This document shows positions 14,506-18,679 of a DNA stretch of 18,679 bases, piece after piece; within the stretch, counting starts at the first letter, position 1; each line of letters starts with the position of its first letter. The DNA lies in assembly GCA_963594655.1 (NCBI GenBank), contig CAVBFD010000047.1, positions 1 through 18,679 of the forward strand. The letters run 5' to 3'. The DNA comes from Colivivens sp963594655. Lineage in GTDB: Bacteria; Bacteroidota; Bacteroidia; Bacteroidales; Bacteroidaceae. A model generated the notes under the pieces. The model was given only the letters and a program-made list of their open reading frames with translations. It did not search any database and had not been told where the DNA came from. The position numbers and the translations under genes were made by a program.

Positions 14506-16247
14506 ATCGACAGACGCTTTTGACCGTCAACGATGTAGATGCCGCGCTGACCGCTTGGGTCTTTCACCTCCACTCCCTGCAGGTTGTATGCCTTGCCGAT
14601 CTTGGCGCGTTTGGTGTGCGACTTGATGGACGTAGCCCCGTCGTACTGTAGTTTCATGCAGTCGATGTTGGGCATCCAGTTTGACGAGTTGTAGAGGCGT
14701 ACCGTGTTGTCGCCCGGCTGCAACTCCACACTGAAGGATGCGGATGCCTTGTTGCCCCAGCCGCCTGAGTTTGTCTTGAAGGTGTCGATGCGTTTGCCGT
14801 TGACCTCCACCGTCATGCTGCGGTCCTCTCCGCTGAAGTAGTCGATGCTCACGGTGTAGTTGCCCCCTTCCTTTGAGTAGACATGCTTCCATATCAGGTC
14901 GTTGGTCTCTTTCTTTCCGAGCCATTCAGCCTTGGCTCCGCCCGAACAGGCGTCGTCTTCGGTGTAGATGCCGGAAGGTGCAGTCTGGTTGTTCGTCAGT
15001 TCCTGGTAGGCAGTGATATAGGCGTTCTCCGCCTCATAGACGGTCTGCTCGTAACGGTCCTCCGCTTCGAGCCGGAAGATGCGTGTGGAGTGTGGCTGCA
15101 CAAGTGCCTTGTATGTGCCTGTCTTCGTGCCGATGTCTTTTTTAAGGATCAGGTCTCTCATCTTGACCTTTCCGCCAAGGTCGATGTCGGAGAAGTTGAG
15201 TGTCATCATCTTGGAGTTGTCACCGAGGTTCACCAGCGCGATGGCACGGATGCCGCTGTGGCGCTGCTCGATGTCCCTTACGAGGATATAAGTCTCGCCG
15301 CTTCTGCTGACCACATAGGCCTGTTGGAACAGTGTGTCTTGGTTGAGCGCGATGAGTTCGGTGTTGCACATCAGGTCACGTGCCGTCTGGCTCACCTTGT
15401 TCATGTCGCAGCCGATGAGCAGCGGCGAGTTCATGATGCACCACATGCCGAAGTGGGTCTTGTCTTCCTCTGTTGACATTCCCCTGCCTACCTCCAGCAT
15501 GTCCATGTCGTTGTACTTGCCCTCACTTGAGTAGGCTGACAGGTAGAAGTTCTCCTTCAGGATGGACTTCACTGAGTTCCAGTTGCAGTAGATGTCGCCT
15601 GTGGTGCGCCAGCTTGTTGACACGTCGTTGACCCATGTGCCGGGGTACGCCCACCTGCACACGTTCATCCTCACGTCCGTGCGGCCTGTCTTCTGTATCG
15701 CTTTCCAGATGGCGCGGTAACGGTCTTCTTCCGGCAGGTCGAGCTTGTCTTTGTTGTGGCCGGGCGAACCGCCGCAGAAGTCCACCTTGATGAAGTCGAA
15801 ACCGAGGTCAACGAAGTAGAGCTGTGTGTCCTCCTCGTCGTGGCCGTACAGTCCCACTCCGATTCCGATGGTGTCGCCACCGAAGTATGAGGCGCAGGTG
15901 TTGTGTCCCGCGTCGGAGTAGATGCCGGCTTTCAGTCCCTTGCTGTGGATGTAGTCCACCACCGGTTTCATTCCGTTGGGAAACCGGGTGGGGTGGATGA
16001 GCAGGTGTCCGTCCTTGTCGCGTCCGCCGAAGAACCCGTCGTCGATATTGATGTATTTGTAGCCAACATCAGTGAATCCGTTGCTGACTATGGCGTCCGC
16101 CTGGCTCCTGATTATTGAATCACTGATTTGGAATCCGTAGGTGTTCCATGAACTCCAGCCCATTGTCGGGCCGTTCTCTGAGAGTGTCTGTGCTTTCGCG
16201 CATACAGCCATAAGCATAATGGCGATTGTAAAAAAGAATTTATTCAT
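14502..16247 (-). CDS. Secreted alpha-galactosidase, GH27, with C-terminal carbohydrate-binding-like domain
   Basis: This 581-residue protein starts with a signal peptide (residues 1-19, MNKFFFTIAI... ending AKA/Q). The GH27 barrel begins at PTMGWSSWN and carries the catalytic nucleophile D156 (IKVDFC) and acid/base D218 (WRTTGD), so it should hydrolyse terminal alpha-galactose from galactosides or plant polysaccharides in the periplasm or at the surface. After the C-terminal beta domain, residues about 400-535 resemble a CBM35/CBM6-type module (YEAENAYI, GGNYTVSIDYF, GDNTVRLYN). The tail (AYNLQGVEV, GIYIVDGQK) resembles a short C-terminal motif seen on many secreted Prevotella proteins. The frame is open far upstream, but the signal peptide fixes the ATG at 16247. 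Its stop overlaps the permease start. No SusC/D pair is nearby. Confidence 0.93.
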   Translation of the reverse strand: MNKFFFTIAIMLMAVCAKAQTLSENGPTMGWSSWNTYGFQISDSIIRSQADAIVSNGFTDVGYKYINIDDGFFGGRDKDGHLLIHPTRFPNGMKPVVDYIHSKGLKAGIYSDAGHNTCASYFGGDTIGIGVGLYGHDEEDTQLYFVDLGFDFIKVDFCGGSPGHNKDKLDLPEEDRYRAIWKAIQKTGRTDVRMNVCRWAYPGTWVNDVSTSWRTTGDIYCNWNSVKSILKENFYLSAYSSEGKYNDMDMLEVGRGMSTEEDKTHFGMWCIMNSPLLIGCDMNKVSQTARDLMCNTELIALNQDTLFQQAYVVSRSGETYILVRDIEQRHSGIRAIALVNLGDNSKMMTLNFSDIDLGGKVKMRDLILKKDIGTKTGTYKALVQPHSTRIFRLEAEDRYEQTVYEAENAYITAYQELTNNQTAPSGIYTEDDACSGGAKAEWLGKKETNDLIWKHVYSKEGGNYTVSIDYFSGEDRSMTVEVNGKRIDTFKTNSGGWGNKASASFSVELQPGDNTVRLYNSSNWMPNIDCMKLQYDGATSIKSHTKRAKIGKAYNLQGVEVKDPSGQRGIYIVDGQKRLSI

Positions 16248-16267
16248 AATAAAGTGGTTTTGTCGTG

Positions 16268-16275
16268 CAAAGTTA
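16268..16275 (-). promoter_or_regulatory. -7 promoter element of the alpha-galactosidase gene
   Basis: The minus strand reads TAACTTTG, a perfect TAnnTTTG box, 20 bp upstream of the ATG. It predicts a leader of only about 14 bases. No clear -33 TTTG is seen at the usual distance. Confidence 0.55.
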
Positions 16276-16298
16276 GTCATTATTCGGCTGGTTAGTGC

Positions 16299-16306
16299 TA
16301 AATTTG
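16299..16306 (+). promoter_or_regulatory. -7 promoter element of mnmE
   Basis: The + strand reads TAAATTTG, a perfect TAnnTTTG box, 28 bp before the mnmE ATG, giving a leader of about 20-22 bases. It faces away from the alpha-galactosidase -7 box with 23 bp between them, so the two promoters would share their upstream DNA. Confidence 0.55.
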
Positions 16307-16334
16307 CAGGGAAATTCGTAAAATCACACAGAAT

Positions 16335-17660
16335 ATGCAGACTATTTGCGCCAATTCCACCGCCCCGGGCGGAGCGGTAGGCATCGTCAGGGTGTCGGGC
16401 GACAGGGCGATAGAGATAACCGGCCGCGTCTTCCGTGGAAGGACTCCACTTGCCGACGCCCGTGGGTACTCGATCCACTATGGCGAGATACCGGAACTCG
16501 ACGACGTGCTGGTGACCGTGTTCCGCGCCCCTCATTCCTATACCGGGGAGGACTCCACGGAGATAATGTGCCACGGTTCCGCTTTCATCATGCAGGGCAT
16601 CATGTCGAGGCTGATGGACGAGGGGTGTGTGATGGCCCGCCCCGGGGAATACACGCAGAGGGCGTTCCTGAACGGCAAGATGGACTTGAGTCAGGCTGAG
16701 GCGGTGGCTGACCTGGTGGCGGCATCCAGTGCGGCTGCCCACCGTGTAGCCATGAGCCAGATGAGAGGAGGGTTCAGCGGAGAACTGCGTGACTTGCGCG
16801 GGAGACTGCTGGAGATGACCTCGCTCATCGAACTCGAACTGGACTTCAGTGAGGAGGATGTGGAGTTTGCCGACCGCAGGCAGTTGCTCGATCTTGCCTC
16901 GGACATCGACCGCACGGTCAGCCGCCTCGTGGACTCTTTCCGTCAGGGCAATGCCATAAAGAACGGAGTGCCGGTGGCAATCATAGGCGAGACCAACGTG
17001 GGCAAGAGTACCTTGCTCAATTGTCTGCTCCACGAGGACAAGGCGATAGTGAGCGACATCCACGGTACGACGCGCGACTCCATTGAGGATACTGTCAGTT
17101 TGCACGGCATACTGTTCCGCTTCATAGACACTGCCGGCATAAGGGAGACCGATGACAGGGTGGAGCGGCTGGGAATCGAACGGTCTTGGCAGAAGGCGGG
17201 GGATGCGGAGATAGTGTTGCTGGTGACGGACTCCGGCACGTCAGTCAGTAGCGCGCTGCTAGACCAGTCCCGACTGGATGGGAAGAAGGTCATCCGTGTC
17301 TGCAACAAGGCTGATGTGAGTGGACTGCCAGTGGGCAGACAGGGAGAGGACTGTGTTGTCATAAGTGCAGGACAGGGGTTGGGAATCGACGTTCTGGAAC
17401 AGATGCTGGTGGATTACGCAGGAATAGCCAAAGTGTCCGATTCCGACACCATCATCACCAACGTCCGTCATGTGGAGGCTTTGCGCAGGGCGCAGACAGC
17501 CATCCGCAGGGTGGAGTGCCAACTGAAGGAAGGGGTGTCAGGCGACATCATCGCGATGGACCTGCATGACTGCACGGACGCTCTTGCGGAGATAGTGGGC
17601 GAGGTTACGAGCGACGATACGCTCCATAATATTTTCAAATCCTTTTGCATTGGTAAGTGA
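16335..17660 (+). CDS. mnmE: tRNA modification GTPase MnmE (TrmE)
   Basis: This 441-residue protein works with MnmG to install the 5-carboxymethylaminomethyl-type group on U34 of tRNAs reading split codon boxes. The N-terminal folate-binding domain begins QTICANSTAPGGAVGIVRVSG. The G domain is inserted in the helical domain: P-loop GETNVGKST (218-226), TTRD (245-248), DTAGIRET (from 265) and NKAD (324-327). The C-terminus ends in the conserved CIGK, with the cysteine typical of active MnmE. The length is slightly short for the family but no motif is missing. It is transcribed divergently from the alpha-galactosidase gene and is followed 25 bp later by the DUF2461 gene on the same strand. Confidence 0.97.
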   Translation: MQTICANSTAPGGAVGIVRVSGDRAIEITGRVFRGRTPLADARGYSIHYGEIPELDDVLVTVFRAPHSYTGEDSTEIMCHGSAFIMQGIMSRLMDEGCVMARPGEYTQRAFLNGKMDLSQAEAVADLVAASSAAAHRVAMSQMRGGFSGELRDLRGRLLEMTSLIELELDFSEEDVEFADRRQLLDLASDIDRTVSRLVDSFRQGNAIKNGVPVAIIGETNVGKSTLLNCLLHEDKAIVSDIHGTTRDSIEDTVSLHGILFRFIDTAGIRETDDRVERLGIERSWQKAGDAEIVLLVTDSGTSVSSALLDQSRLDGKKVIRVCNKADVSGLPVGRQGEDCVVISAGQGLGIDVLEQMLVDYAGIAKVSDSDTIITNVRHVEALRRAQTAIRRVECQLKEGVSGDIIAMDLHDCTDALAEIVGEVTSDDTLHNIFKSFCIGK

Positions 17661-17685
17661 CTGGATGTAAAGGCAATATAAACAA

Positions 17686-18408
17686 ATGATGAAGGATATA
17701 TTAGAGTTTCTCCGTGATTTGGAGAACAACAACAACCGTGAGTGGTTTAACTCAAACAAAGACTGGTATCAAACTGTTTTGAGCAAATGGCGCACATTCT
17801 GCGAAAGTCTCATTGCGGAAGTCGGCCGGTTTGATAAGGACATCGCCCCACTGACAATCAAAGACTGCACGTACCGCATTTACCGCGACACAAGATTCAG
17901 TAAGGACAAGTCGCCATACGAAACCCATTTCGGCGTGTTCATGGCAAAAGGAGGCAAGAAGTCGATGCGCGCAGGGTATTATTTCCATGTCGGCACCGGC
18001 ACCGGCACTGAATACCCACATGCCCACATGCTTGCTTCAGGCAACTATTGCTACGACTATAAGGCTGTCAGGATATTGCGTGAGGATATTAGTGACGAAT
18101 GGGACACATTCAGCACAAACATATTGGGAACGGCTGACAGTAGGTTTGTTCCAGACATGGAAGGGGCGTTAAAGCGTGTGCCGGGCGAATACGACAAGGA
18201 CGCTCCCTATGCGGACTGGATGCGAATGAAGAGATTTTGTCTGACAGCCCGTACAGACGACACCTTTTTGTTGGAAGACAACCTCGCCCAACGTGTGGCT
18301 GAACTATTCAAAACCACCAAACCTTTTGTCGATTATATCAACCGTGCCGTTGACTACGTGAAAGAGGAGAAGGTGAATTCATCCAGGAGTGCAAAGGTGC
18401 ATATATGA
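17686..18408 (+). CDS. DUF2461 family protein, function unknown
   Basis: This 240-residue protein matches the DUF2461 (TIGR02453) pattern: an early FLRDLENNNNREWFNSNKDWY, then YRIYRDTRFSKDKSPYETHFG, then GYYFHVG. These conserved polar and aromatic residues suggest an enzyme-like fold, but no activity is established for the family to my knowledge. The start may be the ATG at 17686 or the next codon at 17689. It lies 25 bp after mnmE and may be co-transcribed, with an A-rich leader. By eye its composition is more AT-rich than mnmE. A small GTGTGTE repeat (near 17994-18011) comes from three ggcacc-like units. Confidence 0.85.
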   Translation: MMKDILEFLRDLENNNNREWFNSNKDWYQTVLSKWRTFCESLIAEVGRFDKDIAPLTIKDCTYRIYRDTRFSKDKSPYETHFGVFMAKGGKKSMRAGYYFHVGTGTGTEYPHAHMLASGNYCYDYKAVRILREDISDEWDTFSTNILGTADSRFVPDMEGALKRVPGEYDKDAPYADWMRMKRFCLTARTDDTFLLEDNLAQRVAELFKTTKPFVDYINRAVDYVKEEKVNSSRSAKVHI

Positions 18409-18415
18409 AAGAAAA

Positions 18416-18445
18416 TCTCGCTTTTGTGTTAAAAATGAGTCGAGA
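18416..18445. other. Weak inverted repeat downstream of the DUF2461 gene
   Basis: tctcg (18416-18420) and cgaga (18441-18445) can pair, with an inner tttt/aaaa match. There is no T-run, so a terminator role for the mnmE-DUF2461 transcript is only a possibility. Confidence 0.2.
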
Positions 18446-18491
18446 AGCAAATAATTCTCTTTGAATGTTACACAATTCGGAAACAATATTG

Positions 18492-18499
18492 TACCTTTG
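18492..18499 (+). promoter_or_regulatory. -7 promoter element of the toxin-like gene
   Basis: TACCTTTG is a perfect TAnnTTTG box, 24 bp before the ATG at 18523. A TTTG lies at 18460-18463, but the 28-bp spacing is longer than usual. The predicted leader is about 17 bases. Confidence 0.55.
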
Positions 18500-18522
18500 T
18501 AATCGATAAATATTTGAAAATA

Positions 18523-18679
18523 ATGGCAATACACCATATACAAGTGGTTTTAATGGAAGAGGCTTTGGCTTTCGTCCGTTCATTACCACTAAAAGTGCAA
18601 GAGAAAATAACCTACAACTACAAGAAGATAGAGCAAGGGGTTATGGACAAAGAACTCTTCAAGAAGTTGGAAAACTCCA
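18523..18679 (+). CDS. RelE/HigB-type toxin (Gp49-like), N-terminal part only
   Basis: The frame from ATG 18523 is open to the window end (52 codons visible). A second in-frame ATG at 18553 is also possible. The visible sequence (MEEALAFVRSLPLKVQEKI, then a Tyr/Lys-rich helix and KELFKKLEN) is typical of the N-terminal half of phage-derived Gp49-like/HigB toxins of the RelE/ParE superfamily, ribosome-associated mRNA endonucleases. In this arrangement the toxin gene comes first and an XRE-family antitoxin (HigA-like) follows, so the antitoxin should lie just beyond the right edge. The catalytic residues are in the missing part. Base composition is lower in GC than the core genes, as is common for such modules. 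Confidence 0.72.
   Translation, partial: MAIHHIQVVLMEEALAFVRSLPLKVQEKITYNYKKIEQGVMDKELFKKLENS

Noticed and set aside
16248..17105. An N-terminal extension of 286 residues to the alpha-galactosidase frame, antisense to mnmE
   Set aside because: The extension is the reverse shadow of mnmE; a clear signal peptide starts at the ATG at 16247 and the extension has no family resemblance.
17991..18010. ggcacc triplicate in the DUF2461 gene as a variable repeat
   Set aside because: Only three short units, in frame, encoding GTGTGT; too few to claim a phase-variable tract.

Overview
The window looks like a chromosomal segment of a Bacteroidales bacterium, most likely Prevotella-like. Four things suggest this: TAnnTTTG-type -7 promoter boxes (for example 7473-7480, 13423-13430, 16268-16275, 16299-16306, 18492-18499), A-rich leaders instead of Shine-Dalgarno sites, an RprX/RprY-type two-component pair, and a second, divergent EF-G of the kind known in Bacteroides. 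The species cannot be fixed by reading alone.

Layout. At the left edge is the 3' part of an AAA-ATPase/PD-(D/E)XK nuclease family gene (+). It converges on a minus-strand block that runs to about 16247. In transcription order (right to left) this block holds: a GH27 alpha-galactosidase coupled to a FecCD-type ABC permease, closed by a terminator at 13475-13508; a tight prfC - tsaC - clc - fmt run; an ECF sigma factor; a small acidic lipoprotein with its own terminator (7144-7177); hemW; an EF-G paralog (fusA2-like) with a strong terminator (3621-3658); and the rprX-rprY operon. On the plus strand at the right are mnmE, a DUF2461 gene, and the start of a RelE/HigB-type toxin gene cut by the window edge.

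Most of the genes are housekeeping. A notable share concern translation: RF3, threonylcarbamoyl-AMP synthase for tRNA t6A, Met-tRNA formyltransferase, the MnmE tRNA-modification GTPase and the EF-G paralog. No tRNA, rRNA, CRISPR array, insertion sequence or prophage was recognised. No intergenic stretch exceeds 300 bases.

I did not find an obviously undescribed multi-gene system. The observations most worth a second look are the EF-G paralog whose switch II lacks the catalytic histidine and whose switch I is degenerate, a CLC protein with valine at the proton-glutamate position, a prfC gene whose -7 box nearly touches its start codon (predicted leaderless mRNA), and a FecCD permease without its usual partners, translationally coupled to an alpha-galactosidase.
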